The position numbers and the translations under genes are program-made. Source: Numida meleagris (Eukaryota; Chordata; Aves; Galliformes; Numididae). Taken from it: DNA of 64,000 bases. This document shows, piece after piece, positions 13,201 through 25,850 of the stretch; within the stretch, counting starts at the first letter, position 1; every line of letters starts with the position of its first letter. Where the stretch lies: the NCBI RefSeq assembly GCF_002078875.1, contig NC_034424.1, forward strand, positions 6,184,793-6,248,792. Reading direction: 5' to 3'. The notes beneath the pieces are model-generated. The model made no database searches, had not been told where the DNA came from, and saw only the letters and a program-made list of their open reading frames with translations.

Positions 13201-16200
13201 CCTATAACACTATGTCACTGCCAGTTACAGAAGCTTGGAGAATTCAAACACAACAGGCAAATTAATCAAGCCTGGTGGGGGCTTTCAACACAACTTCCTT
13301 CTGAAGCGTAAATCTGAATATCAAAGATTTTAATCACATGCTGTAAGATGTAGCTGGTGGACTTGGCTTTCCAACCAAATCTAAAGTAATACTGACAACA
13401 TTCTTAGCATTCCAGCACGCTCATCGTTTTTTGTAAGACAATGATGTACACTAATTCCACCCAGGATTTTAGTTATTACCATCAGCTTGTCAGTATACGT
13501 CCTTTTGAAGGAGAGTTATCTGGGAGCAAGTCAATTATTAGCACGTATTGGAAGAAAAGCACGCTCGAAGAAATGCATTTTTAGCTAAGATACCAGGCAA
13601 GCACGCAGCTACAGCCACGAGCCACAATTGCTTTAGGCATCTAACTCGAGCACCTACGGCCACAGCAAATTCAGTGGAGCACCAGAGCGTGACCGAACTT
13701 CACACTAAGCCAAGAACCTTGCAGCAGAGCACTACAAGGGAGCACTGCTCAGCATACAGAACCGTTTGATCCTTCTGTGCAAAGATCAAAAAACGTAAAA
13801 GATGAGCACCCGGTACAGTCAATCAGCTTTCAGTAAATCTTTTATTAATCCAGAGGACATCCTTTTTTAGGTATACTGTAACTGAACAAATGCCAGTGGC
13901 TCAAACATTTATTCAGTTTTGTTTCCTGTGCAAAAGGAAGCCTTACAGTCAGGACATTCACAGAGATAAAATAAATTGCTACATGTTTGGGCTAATCTTA
14001 CTCTGACACAGAAGCTGATAACATGTGCAGATAAGCCCTCTCCATCTTCAGGACTATACAACTCTAACTGATTTAAGTGCCAGCTTACGCCAATGAGAGG
14101 CACCAGCTCCAAAGAGTTGGGAGCAGCAGCTCACAGTGTCACATCCATATTCTCACGTACCTTCTAGTCTCCATCTCTCAGCCACAAAGCGCCCTGCTGT
14201 GGCACTACACAAAGTTCCACAAGGTTAAGGGATGCTGCCATAACCACAGAACAAGCCTGACAGTAGTTCCTAGGCTACAATGCCAACCACCATGTTCAGA
14301 GTATTGTTTTTCCACGTTCCTGCTCATAGCCAACTGATGACAGAAGAACATAATTACAGCAGAAAAAAAAAATCAAGCTCATTTCTCAAGAGGCAGCACT
14401 TTACAACAGAAGCAAAGTCAGCTCTTGGTTTCTTCCAGGAGTCATTCAGCAGAGGCCTTTCACAGAGCAGCACAGCAGCCTGATGCACAGAACTGATGCA
14501 TCCCTCACAGCCGGGTCAGGTATCTGGCCAGATATGGAACAAGAAGCCCACCTGCAAAAGCAGACAACTGTCTGACAATTTGCACTTGTATGCAATTTTT
14601 GCCAAATGTACATTTCCATGAGGTGGTACCCAAACCAGTAATCTGAACCGCAGTGATTACACCCAGCTCCTTCCACAGACCAGCCTCACTATTTGTTTGC
14701 TTTCAGGTGACTTCCATGTTTTGTAGCCCAGTTATTTGCAGTATCTGATTAAGACACAACTGGGTAGAACTGAGCATTGCTTACGTGGAATTCAAAGAAC
14801 TAAGTCACTCTGTGAACTTTCTGAGGGGACCAACTTTAGTAACTCTGAAAGAGAAATCCAAAAAGAGATTAGAGAGGTGAGGGCAGTTCTACATAAAAAT
14901 AAATAAATAACAGACACACTGGAAGATCTGACAACAACAATAGTGGAGAGCAACAGGGCGACATCATTAAAATTCCTGTTTTGCTTGATTTCCTTTAGAA
15001 GCTATAAAGAAAGCTTTTCCATATAAAGAACACCAACGGGATGTTTATCAGCTCTATCAGTTATTTTATATTAGTGTTCATATTCCTTGAATACCCTTCA
15101 TATGAAGGTCCCCAAGCGCTTTATAAACACCTTTAATTTGATTCAGAGAAAGTGAGACACAGCTTCCTTTGAGAGATGAGGAACCCAACATGGTTATGGC
15201 TCCTACCTGTGGGCTGCAACGGAGCACGCCAGAACCACCACTTGCTCTCCCACACAATAAAATCCCAGCATTACTGGGCCTGTGCAGTAATTGACTGGAA
15301 TTCTCATATTAATATTAGAAATGCAGTTGTAACCTGTTTGGTTTGGTGACAGCATTATACAGCTCAGAAGTGGAAAGCCATTGCTGCCTTGCATGTTATA
15401 CAACTCAGTCACAACTCAGTCACCCAAAGGGAACGGGCTGAGGAGTTCCTGCAGAGGGAAAAAGCAGTTATGGGAGCAAGAGCTGTGAGTGGGCAGCAGT
15501 GTTTTGGTTAAAATAAAGCAACATCAATCATTTCCATCCTGAAATAGGCTAACAGCTAGAACATTAATACTTAGCAAAGAAACAGGAGAAAAGTACTCAT
15601 TAGCAAATAAAGGTGTTGCAAAGCATTAAATTCCCACCAGCTGACAAGGGGGCTGTGATTTATAATAGTGTGTATTGATATATCACTTCCCATAATTAGG
15701 AAAAGTGAGACCAATACTGCTTACAGCATTGTTTTGATTAGAGCCTTGAAAAATATGTTGAACAACAACAAGCACCAGGCACAACAGCCAAACACCTGAT
15801 CATGCTCCCAGGATGTTTCAGATGTGAAACCAAGTATTGTAGCTCTAAGGGGTAAGGAAGGCAAATTCCACACATAAAACCTCATCCCACAGCGGCATCC
15901 TCGTATCAATTATTACAATTATAAGTCTGGGAAGATCACAGACATAAGCTGTCAAAACTACACAACACACCAAGCCAGAATCAAAGGCTAATTATGTCCT
16001 TCTTTTAAAGTGACAAATCAGTGATTGTCATTCTTCTCCTCCTGAAGTAACAAACTAACCTCACTCAATCTCATGAAATGCCCACGAAGTTCAAAAAACC
16101 TTCTGCTAATGAGGAGCCGGGTGCAACCAGCGTTCTCCATGTCACTGCTCCCAGATGTGGCTTTGGCAAGGACTTCTGGGCACAACCAAACCTACAGGCA

Positions 16201-16574
16201 GTTTTTAACTCTTAACTTTTTCCAGTGTTTTTTTCCATGAGCACAGTAATACCAAAGACACTTTGTGCACTACCTGAATTTTCCGCTCTCATCTTCTCTG
16301 GTCACTACAATCAACCCTGCAATAATAGAATTAAATATTAATTATGCAGACAACTGACTAATAATTAATAATTGTGACAGCTGGAGACAAAGAGGTAACC
16401 ACCTGTTGCCGCATCATTTTAAAGTGAATAATAAAAAGGACATTAACATAATTGTCAATAACAAGGGCATCTCACCAAAACATTTGCCTAAAACCGCATG
16501 AAATTCAAAGCCCATAAACAGCATTCCTCCAGAGTGACAGGCAAACATTAGTCACTAACTGTACAATACTCGGC

Positions 16575-16795
16575 ACCTACAATGCATTAATGCAGTCCTG
16601 CTCAAAGAACCCAGTGCACTCGAGACGCATTTAGACCAGAAACACTCAAGAAGTAGGTTAGATATTAGTATTCAATTTTAAACGTAAGAAAAACGAGGCA
16701 CAGAAAAATCTCTCATCCCAAGCAAGGTTACAACCAAAATTAATAAGAAAGGTAAGAACAGAATCCAAGCAGCCCAGCTCTATTTCGTGCCATGT
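16575..16795. repeat. Possible remnant of an ancient amniote interspersed repeat
   Basis: The order of GAGGCACAGAAAAAT, then a CAAGCAAGGTTACA-like block, then CAGAATCCAAGCAGCCCAG resembles the end of old MIR/L3-type repeats (GAGGCACAGAGA, CCAAGGTCACACAG, GAACCCAGGAGTCC). A second weak example may lie near 15105-15190 (CCCCAAGCGCTTTATAAACA). Both are too diverged for certainty without a repeat library. Confidence 0.3.
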
Positions 16796-19555
16796 GTACA
16801 GAAAACCCCAGGATGTCACCCCAATGTGCATTGTTCATTTCTCCAGTGCCAGGAATATAAACTCCAAGGGCTTATCTACACTACAGCCAATCCAAAAGAG
16901 CCCCTGCATTCCAGTCCCTCTACGATGCGCTGATTTTGCTCCTACAAAGCAAATTAAAGTGTGCTTGTCAGAGTGAAACAGAAACATCCTTGTTGGGAAA
17001 ACATATATGCAGCTGTTCAGTTTCAACGGAAATCTTATCCCTTCCATTTGAGTCCTTCTGTAAGCAAACCAAGGGATTTTGCTTTGCCCTAAGTCACTAC
17101 TTCACAGCTCCTACCTGCTGAGAGCTGCAGCACAAACCTTCCTGCTCCTGCCCCAGTGAGCCCAGGTCCTCTGCAGAAGGAACCTCCGGAAGCAGTGGGT
17201 GAGCAGAGGACCCAGTCATTGTGACACCGTTTTTGTCAATGCCACACATTGCTCACTGCTATTACAGCACATTTGAAAACAATTCCCAGTTGGGGTGGAT
17301 GAAATCTCAGCGGAAAAAGCTGAATCTTCATACAACACTGTGTCAGAATATGACAACGCTACGTTCTTACAGAATCAAGTCCTGAAAGGACAAAACCTTG
17401 GCAATTGTTCAGGAGTTCAGGCGGATGGCCAACGCAATAATTCACTTACACTGTCCATGCTACTGTAAAACTACATTAAATTCAAAATGTTTGAGCGCAT
17501 CCGAAAATGAAAATTAATGCTCCCTGGAACGAGCACTTCATTTTACAATCAGGAAGAACAAAAAAAAAAAATATTGCTTCAACGGTGTTCCTTTAGTATT
17601 ATGGTTAGCATTTAATGGCATTTATTGTCATTAAACTCAATATTTGTGTCTAATCAATACTAAGCTACCAAGTGCAGTCTAGCAAGTCTGGACTCTCTCT
17701 ACAGGCTCTATTGATTCCTTTTTCCTTTTTTTTTTTTTTTTGAGGCCTACAACAAACACAATTTATACCAATAATCTATTGGAGAACATATCAAGATAAT
17801 TTAATAACCAAAAACTCTTATGCTCCTTTTTTCTTTTGTCACGTGACTGAAAATCATTTTAACTCATTAACGGTAATTATCTCAACAGTTCAATTTTAAA
17901 TTCATGTAAAACACAACAGGAAGCTACGAAGTAGACTTAAATCCAGATATTTTTAAGATGTATTTTAAGATGCATGTAGGCAGCATTATCTTTCTTTAGG
18001 CTTGTATCTGCCAGTGCATAACTTTCAAATAAACTCATGACAACTGCTCGCTTCTGTTCTCTTGCAATATTTACAGTATCACTGATAAGTCTGTGGAAGT
18101 CACCAAACCATGCCATGATGGTAACATCCAATATCAAACCCTCTACTCAAATACATTTACGAACATTGGTTCTAATTCCTGCAGTGCTGGAATGCAAGAA
18201 GAGCAAATAGAAAAATGCAATATACGTTTGCCTAGCTCAGTGGTGTGCCCAACAATGTACTTCACTGAAGTTCAAGTCAAGGACAAATCTTAAGATAACG
18301 TGATCTGTTCAAGATGACAATTGTCCTAAAATTCCCCTTATTTGTGCTACTGTTAATAATATGCCTTGGAAATCTGAAAAGAAACTACATCCCACCAAGG
18401 AAGAAAAAAAAAGAGAAGAGGTAGAAGACAGCATCTTCAGTAGTGGGTAAGGACACTGCTAATACTGCAATTACTCAGCAGCTCTGGGAAGACTTGCTTT
18501 GCTGCTGTCCAACAAGCTCAGCATTTTGTAATGCTGGTAGAAAAAGCAACTCTGTGGAGTTCAGTAGTTGATTCCCTTTGAGTACTCACTTCAAATAAAA
18601 CAACAAATAAGCAACAAATCTCTACTAGTGATTACAGCTCAAATGCTGAGCATCAAATACTTGGCAGCACCCCCTAAGAGAGGGGGAGCCTGCCCTATAG
18701 AACCATCTGCCTAGCTCCGTGAGCACAGAGCACGCTGCACATGTGCTGTTCCACTGGAGTCAAAGGGAATGAACACCTTAACAGACAATGCCTCGGGCAT
18801 GCACAGGGCGAGGGTATACAAATGCTCTGCCAAGGGCAAAGAAGGTGAACAAATACACACTACAGGCAATAAATAACCTCGTTAAAGCAGCAGACAGAAA
18901 GTTCTTCCCTTACTGAAAGCATGAGTTCAAATTCCTGGGTTCCAAAAAACCTGTATCTATCCTGACTGCTAGCATTACTGCAGCTGGATCGGACAACCAC
19001 AGCAGCACGAGCTCATTACATGTTTTATATTTGGGCTATGTACATTATATTGCTTTAATCTCGTCATCAATAATTACACTCCCGCCCAGAAAACCCATTG
19101 TTTCCCTTAGAGCTTTCCTTGACTTCTACCAGAATGGCAGAAGGAAGCAGCTGGCAACAGAAGTCGGCATCACCGAGCAGGGCAGGTGCAGGTAAGCAGG
19201 ACTGGGGCACACACAGACCAGAAACCCTTCCCACCATCACCTCAAACATAACGAGTCATACCACAAAAAATGTAACAGCCCAGCCATACATCATTACTAA
19301 AGCTAGAAAGCATCTACAATTATTATACAGGGATGGCCTGTGCCAAAAAAAAGCTACTACTGGCTTCTATAAATGTCCTGACTTACAGAGAACACCTTCT
19401 CCACACTACCCCATACACAACAACAGCTTGGTTTTGTCTTATCTCACATTTTATCTTCAGCATTATATTAGAGGGCACGCAAAGATCCTTCTGAGTAACA
19501 CGACTTCAATCGTGACAAAGAAAATGTCATTTCTTAAATAAAATTGAAGAGGAGA

Positions 19556-19580
19556 AATATATATATATATATATATATAT
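19556..19580. repeat. (AT)n microsatellite
   Basis: An uninterrupted AT dinucleotide run of about 24 bases lies in MED27 intron 2. It is likely to be length-polymorphic. Confidence 0.95.
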
Positions 19581-22500
19581 CTGTGAAGACTTCAATACTA
19601 TTCCAAGGCAACTACATGCTTCTGCACACCCCACAGCCAGAGTAACTTAAACTGAATGGTTTCTACAAAAGCAAAGACAAAACCACTTAGCTCTTGCACT
19701 AAGATCACTTTAAACTTTCCGTGTTTATGTCAGCACTGGTTTTTAAGCTCTGTTAAGCACCTGGAAAAGCAAAGTTGCCCAGCTGTTTGTATGTGTACTT
19801 CATACACTTGACAAGCTGCTGAGTTCCCAAACAGCTGCTTCTATTATATGAACGACTTTACCATCTGCAAAACTATTGGGTAAACTACAGTAAGTAAATA
19901 TCAGGATAGCAGATGCTAATGAATGTCGAGAGCTGCCAAGATAACACAGTTCTGTAAGGAAAATGGCTGTGACCATGATTTTCACTATACTTCCCAACAT
20001 GGCTACTTAATTCCAAAAGCTTGGCCACGCAACCGCACCCAACCAAAATCAGGTATTCATTTGACCCAGCATCAAAACAAAGCTGTTCATCTCAAGAAAT
20101 AACTGCTGCAGCAGAGTGGTAATACTATTATCTAAAGAGCTTCATGTGGTTTACGGTATTTGGAAGGCTACTACTACTACATCCGCCAAGAACTGGCCAA
20201 CACCGTATCTTCCAAAGCAGAGATACCGACATAAATGGACACACAACAAAATCTGAGCTTTTATCCAAACAGACTGTGATAGAGGATAACTTAGGAAATG
20301 CTGATTTACTTAGTTTTTGAAATGCTTACCGTTTCAGTCTGTAATTGTTCCTTCAGCTTTCAATAAAATAAATTATTAAAAAAAAAAATGCAGCAAAGCC
20401 ATTTCTTCTCCCAAAAAGCATACAGTACTTAGATATACCAAACAATAACACACTTCTCATGAGATAGCCCAGCTATTTTTACTGACCTTACTTATTACAA
20501 GCTGCTTTACTACCACACTCCCACACTTCAAAAATAAACAACATGCACTGAAACACGCAGTAGAAAGCGTGCATGTGTTCATTTCCCCTTTGTTTCATGG
20601 ATGTCTTTTAGGAATTGCACCATAGCCCTGAAACTCTACTCCATCCATCCTCTCCTGGCAGCTGTGCAGCTACTCCTGCCATTAGCAATGCATGAGCAAT
20701 CAGAGAGAGAGAGGAAAATGCCCTTATCTCAGCTCATCAAAAATACAAGCAAGCAAGCCACAAAGGGGTCACAAATTAAAAATTAAATGCTTATTGACAC
20801 AACACCGCATCTAAATTCTCCCTGCCAAGCAACAGAAAACATCAGGCACAAGTAATAACAACAAAAGGTGGCCAAAAGATGTAATGAAATATCACTTATT
20901 CAAGAAGTGCTTTTAGCAATTAAAAATTAAGCAGCGACCTATACAAGCACCACGACAGCCTTCAGTGCTAATGGCAGCATCCAGCTGCTAATACCTTCAA
21001 CACAGGTAACACATCTGCTGTCAGGAACAATGGCAACCTGTTCCTGTCTGCTGGTTGCGACAAACCTTAGGAAAGAAGCTAGTAAAATTCAGAAGAACTA
21101 TTAGGTCAAAAGCAATTACTAACGTACAACTTCAACTGTCCACTTTAATTCTGTTATAGAACTAAAATAACAGATAACCAAGAAGGTAGAATCAACATAT
21201 AAAGGTTTTCTCCTGGAACTTTAAATGTACATATGAGTGCACAGGATGCTAACACGTTTTCCTCTCTGAAATCAGAAGCCAGTGTTATAAAAAAGTACTT
21301 TACAAATCTCTGTAACACTCTTAATAAAAAAACTCCATTAGAAGAACTCTACCACAACTCTGATGATAGCCTAAGGAAGTAACTCAACTGCATTGTAAGT
21401 TTTCAAGTATAAACGTGAAGTGGTTTTGTCTGAAAGTAGCAAACTAATTATTTCCTCTTCAGTGCCAATAATTGGTTTGAGTAACAGCGAGATAAATAAG
21501 CAAACACAATACATTTCTCAACCATTAGAACTCTACTTCCCCGTCCCCCATTTCCCAACTAAGCCAAATTTCTTTCGATGTTGAATTCTACTGATTTTAG
21601 CAGACATCAGCACATATTTGCATTCTGAAGAGTGACTGTACAGATATACCGTGGTATTCATACAACTGTTATTACAGTGCTCTCTTTTAAATCTGAGTAA
21701 CATTACTTCAGCTGGCTCAGCTGATAACAAGGATTTGCCTACCAAGTTCTCGGGTAGTCGGAAAGTCTTCCTTGCTCATGTACTGCAATAAATAATTTAG
21801 AGTTGTTTCTTTTAATGCCCCTGCTATTTCCAGATTTATTATTCTTGCTTCCTTCTGCTGTCTTGTACACAGTTGTTAAGAGCTGCGGCTCTGGAATCTC
21901 TCACTAGTAACAACTGACAGAAATGAATCCATCTTTTATGTTCTGTAACAGATCAATACTGCTTCAAAATGATTTTTAAGGAAAATCTTAAATGCTAATT
22001 TGTTTCATTACTTATACAAAAAGCAATACACACTTTGAAAAAATTTAGGATGGGAACAGGCAACCTGAAGCATAATGATCCTCAGGCAGAGATTAATATC
22101 ACTGCAATAATGCAATGTTTGCTTATTTAATAAAATCAGATGTGAGGAAAGGGATATTTTTGACCCCACCAAGAGAACAATACGTTCAGAACAAATGCAT
22201 CTATCCGATTTCTGTCCCTAGTCATATTCAACAAACAATATTATTGAATTATTTTCACCAGAAGAAAGTTTCTTTCAACAATACAATTTTAAAAGTATGA
22301 AAAAGTACATTATCATTACCTGCATTTTCTTTTTGCATTACTTAAAAAGATATTCCATCCAGAGTTACTTATAAAGTGAAGTGCAAATAGCGTTAACAAC
22401 AGCAAATAGTATAGAAAGCCATCAATACTCCTGATGATGACAAATTCCCTCACAGCTTCTATTCTAGAACCAAGCCTTGTAGGGGACAGACTCAACATTC

Positions 22501-22829
22501 TGGGCACTAACATCCCACTGACTTCTGCTACAATGTTTACTGACAGATACAATCTACTTAAGACGTGATGCTAAACAGCCAACTTGGAAACTATTTTTCA
22601 GCTTGGGAACCAACACACCCCTTAGAAAAACCAGGGCCCAACCTCCAGGTTGCAGAAAAGTCTCCTCAATTGCAACACAATTTTTACCCTTGAAAGTCCA
22701 TGTAGGTACACATTGCCCTCGCCAATTTCAGACTGTTTGGACGCTCCTAGATACTGAGAGGCCTCCTGTGTCACAGATCAGTCATTCTGCAGGAATATAC
22801 AACTAAATTCCATTGATGTATTCTGTTAC

Positions 22830-22974
22830 CTTATTTGACCACTTGTAGGCTTGAAGAAGTTGGCTATAAAGAGGAGTTTTGTCCTGAACAGGATCCAGGC
22901 TCAGCAGTCCGCTGTTGTGCAAGGGGTGGTTCTCAGATGGTTTACCAACCAGATTGCTCAGTCGCTCCAGCTCA
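22830..22974 (-). CDS. MED27: MED27 coding exon 2
   Basis: This second MED27 exon is 145 nt. It begins after a good acceptor (pyrimidine-rich tract ending TTTCAG, complement of 22975-22980) and ends at a GTAACA donor (complement of 22824-22829). Together with exon 1 it makes 351 nt, exactly 117 codons, so intron 2 is in phase 0. The translation includes ELERLSNLVGKPSENHPLHN, GLLSLDPVQDKTPLYSQLL and QAYKWSNK, essentially identical to human MED27 from memory. In human the next residues are LQYHAG. I looked for the reverse complement of that exon in 1-22829 by eye and did not find it, so exon 3 probably lies outside the window. No disabling change is visible. Confidence 0.97.
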
Positions 22975-25529
22975 CTGAAATACAACGGTGGTTTTTAAAG
23001 TCAGATTTGCAGATGCATGTATCTGAGTTGTACAGTCCTCCCACAAAGACAGCAATCCTGCTTAAGCTCTATTTTAATACCCACGAGTGTATTAAATACT
23101 TGCCCCGTTTGATTACAGAAACGTAATCACTGCCATTATCCAAACAGTTTAGAGTGGTCTGTTAGTCACAAAGCACACAGCTCCTCTGTAGAGAAAGAAC
23201 AAGTCAGGAGTCTGTAAGGCAGCCTGGGAAGAGTCAAACTATGGCATGACCTGCCTGCCAGCACTTCCACCACACAAGCCATTTTCTGAGCAAAGCACCC
23301 TCAGAAGCTACAGAATTGTGACTTGAAGCATTGGCTGCAATACTATAGGCAACTGCAGAATTATCAAGCAGGCAGATGCCCTATTATTTCAGTAAAACAC
23401 TAGAAATTAATATCGTCCTCATGTAAGTACACAGAAGAACTGGCATTGGTCCTAACCCTGGAGCTGGTCCTGCAAAGTTTGTGGCTGCTCTAACCACGCG
23501 GATGCAGTCCAAGCTGTCAGGGCAAGGAAGCACCTTCTGCTTCTCATGAGCAACTGGTACACGTGTAGAAGTGTACAAAATAATCAGCTGCAGCATAATA
23601 AGCACCATTTTTCTATGGGGAAAAAAAAGAAAGCTCCCCGTGAAAATGATCTATTATTACTTCATACCTCATTTGTCAAGCACTACATTTAATAATAACA
23701 AGAATTAAGCATTTTTTAAAACTTATATTAATCAGCTGTAGAAAGACTGGCTACTTTGCCCAGATATAAAATGCAGTTTTTCCAGTGACACGACTAACTG
23801 AGTGCCTTTCCTCTTGACTTGTGAACATTAAATCCTACTCTGATTGAACTCTGGAACTTCCACTAAATCAAGAGCAGGACTCGGCCCCCTGCAAAAGGGT
23901 GATTTATGAAAATCTCGGGGAAAAAAAGTCCCAAACATCTCAGTTTGCATTTAATGAAGTTAATAAAAAATAAATACCAGTGACTGGGAACTAACTACAC
24001 TTTCCTGTCACAAAATTCTTCTTTATTAATTATCATTTCCTCAAGTATCCATGGCCTACATTCTTCCTAAGTCTCTTGTGCTGGGAACACTTATAAATAC
24101 GCTTGATATTTCTTGACACAGGTATACAATAAATGCAAACACACAAAATAATTAAGAAATTGTTGAACAAAGATCCCAGTCAAGACTTTCATGACTTGAG
24201 CCAAAGTCCGCTGGTATTAATTCAATACATACTGGAGTTCTCCCTTGCAACTTAAATTCAGTGCTTCCCTAAATCCAGAATTATCAATATTTCTATGCTA
24301 TATAAAAGATAATATTTTTTACACAGCTATGTTTTTGAATAAGACAAACCCTATTTACATCAAAGTATCAAAAATATGTGATCCAGTGAGGAATCGGGAA
24401 AGAAATGGTCATCAGAGTACTGATCAATAAATCCATTAATGTTGTGGAAAAGGCAGTGAAAAAGGAACTTTATGATGAAGCTACTCTCCTGTCAGCTGCT
24501 AGGACAAGGACTAATTGTAAAGAGATGCTGAAGAACTGCACAGCACTGAAACACTGGAAGAGAAACTGCAATGTAAAGAAGTGTAACAGTGCACATGTGA
24601 AAACAGAGGTCAGGGCCTGTTGCTATCCATTATTGTTTGGAAGCAAGACGTTGGCGTTATACTAGCTACTTCTTTAAAAAGCTATGGATAAAGGCAAGAA
24701 GGATGACCAAAGGGAAGGCACAGCTTCCATGCTGTGAATGATGAGGCCTCTTCAACCAGAAAACGATAAAAACCAAAGGGATACAACAGAAGCCTACTAA
24801 GCGGGGAGCAACATCCTTCATAAAAATGATTAATTACCTTCCTTCCTAATTGGGGGGAACAAGCAGGTAACAGGTTAACTAATCAAGCATTACATGTTAC
24901 AAAGCAGCAGGGCTTATCAGGCAGCTCTCCTGGCTCAGCAGGCCTCGAACTCAATGCCTGCAGAGGCAGAGGATGCCCTGTGCTCGGACACAACCCCACA
25001 GCTGCAGCTCCTGCTGGGACACTGCGGCTCCTGAGCCCTCCGTGGGGTGCAGCAGGGCCCAGGTGCTCCCCACATCAATGCTTCTGTCCACTGCCATGAA
25101 ACGTACCAGCCTACGCTAAACAGCCACAGTTCTGCACGTTACCTTCCCAGCCTCCCAGGTTTTGGCACTAGCTTTGCGTCACTTGGATGCTAATGATTAC
25201 TTAGACCCAAAGAAGTGCCTGCTTTCCATTTTAACAAAAACTTCAGAAAAAAAAACAGAGGAAAATGCTCCCGCCATCAAAACCACACACCTGGGCACGA
25301 CACCTCACAGCCAGCTGGTGAGCTACAAACAGAACAACACGGAGGCAAACGCTACGAGCAGCACTCGTCCCTTCGGAGCGAAACACCCAGGAGAGGCACC
25401 GGGAGGAACAAAACACGCTGTTTTCTTTGCGAATACCCTAAAACATGCCCTGGCAACAGACGTGTCACGCCGGAGGGGCATCCCCTCCCCTCGCCCGGCC
25501 CCAGCCATGCCCCGGGGGCCGCCGCTCAC
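22975..25529 (-). other. MED27: MED27 intron 1
   Basis: This is the 2.55-kb intron between the two MED27 exons, bounded by GTGAGC at the 5' end and TTTCAG at the 3' end on the minus strand. Its first few hundred bases (25.0-25.5 kb) are GC-rich and belong to the promoter island. The rest is ordinary AT-rich sequence. I see no further exon, RNA gene or clear transposon in it. Confidence 0.9.
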
Positions 25530-25735
25530 CCCAAGTCGCGGCTGACGGAGTGCAGGCTCTCCTGGAAGGCGGCCACGAAGCCCTTCTCGCGGCCTTCCAG
25601 GGTCTCCTTGTTCCGCATGCCATCCTTTAGGCAGTCGAAGACCCGCGTCACGCTGGAGCGCAGCGCCTGGATGGCGGCGATGGCCTGGGAGAAGGCCTCC
25701 AGGTTCACCCCGGGGCTCAGCACCCCGTCCGCCAT
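25530..25735 (-). CDS. MED27: MED27 coding exon 1 (Mediator complex subunit 27, N-terminus)
   Basis: This exon encodes the start of Mediator subunit 27 (CRSP34/TRAP37), a nuclear protein at the head-tail junction of the Mediator coactivator of RNA polymerase II. It gives 68 codons plus two bases. The peptide contains NLEAFSQAI, RVFDCLKDGMRNKETLEGRE and LHSVSRDL, which match remembered human MED27 nearly residue for residue; the family is about 311 residues long. The ATG (complement of 25733-25735) has A at -3 and G at +4, a good Kozak context. The exon closes at a GTGAGC donor (complement of 25524-25529) with the last codon split after two bases. Joined to the exon at 22830-22974 it restores Asp-Leu-Gly-Glu-Leu, where human has Asp-Leu-Asn-Glu-Leu. 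The first eight or nine residues differ from human, as is usual for a free N-terminus. The exon lies inside a CpG island. Identity is close to certain; the start is very likely. Confidence 0.97.
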
Positions 25736-25739
25736 CTTA
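25729..25739 (-). promoter_or_regulatory. YY1-type motif over the MED27 start codon
   Basis: The minus-strand sequence TAAGATGGCGG matches the YY1 consensus (AANATGGCGG). It sits exactly over the initiator ATG. YY1 elements are commonly found just downstream of the start site of short-leader housekeeping genes, so this supports a transcription start only a few tens of bases upstream. Confidence 0.6.
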
Positions 25740-25790
25740 GCCCGCCCGGCTCCCTCCCAGCGGCCGCCGGCAGCAGCGCGGCGGCGCGGG

Positions 25791-25809
25791 GCGCTCTGGG
25801 AAATGTAGT
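25791..25809 (-). promoter_or_regulatory. ZNF143/SBS-type motif, proximal copy
   Basis: On the minus strand this reads ACTACATTTCCCAGAGCGC. It fits the known vertebrate promoter element ACTAYRNNTCCCAGMRTGC-like, bound by ZNF143 (Staf) and associated with THAP11/HCFC1. Its position 56-74 bp upstream of the MED27 ATG and its orientation towards the gene are typical of that element. Binding itself is inferred. Confidence 0.75.
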
Positions 25810-25831
25810 CCGGCAGCGGCGGCCGCGCGAG

Positions 25832-25850
25832 GCATTCTGGGAAGTGTAGT
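25832..25850 (-). promoter_or_regulatory. ZNF143/SBS-type motif, distal copy
   Basis: On the minus strand this reads ACTACACTTCCCAGAATGC, closer to the consensus than the proximal copy. The two copies have the same orientation and are 41 bp apart start to start, about four helical turns. Such pairs occur in ubiquitously expressed promoters. Use in vivo is inferred from the motif alone. Confidence 0.8.

Larger units (their letters stand above)
1..22829 (-). other. MED27: MED27 intron 2, partial
   Basis: Everything from the exon 2 donor to the window start reads as one long intron, AT-rich with short simple repeats. Open frames here reach at most about 150 codons, many start at GTG or similar codons, overlap on both strands and match no protein I know. 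I did not recognise MED27 exon 3 or a nested gene. Items listed separately are the simple repeats, a 19-bp tandem duplication and a possible ancient SINE-like remnant. Some AT-rich stretches resemble conserved non-coding DNA and are given as findings. Confidence 0.8.

Noticed and set aside
22428..22520. Box C/D snoRNA-like spacing (TGATGA then CTGA)
   Set aside because: On the strand opposite to MED27, no terminal stem, motifs common by chance. A similar pattern near 29766-29835 was dropped for the same reason.
1..22829. Search for MED27 exon 3
   Set aside because: I looked for the reverse complement of the sequence following SNK in human MED27 and did not see it. A TBLASTN would settle this.
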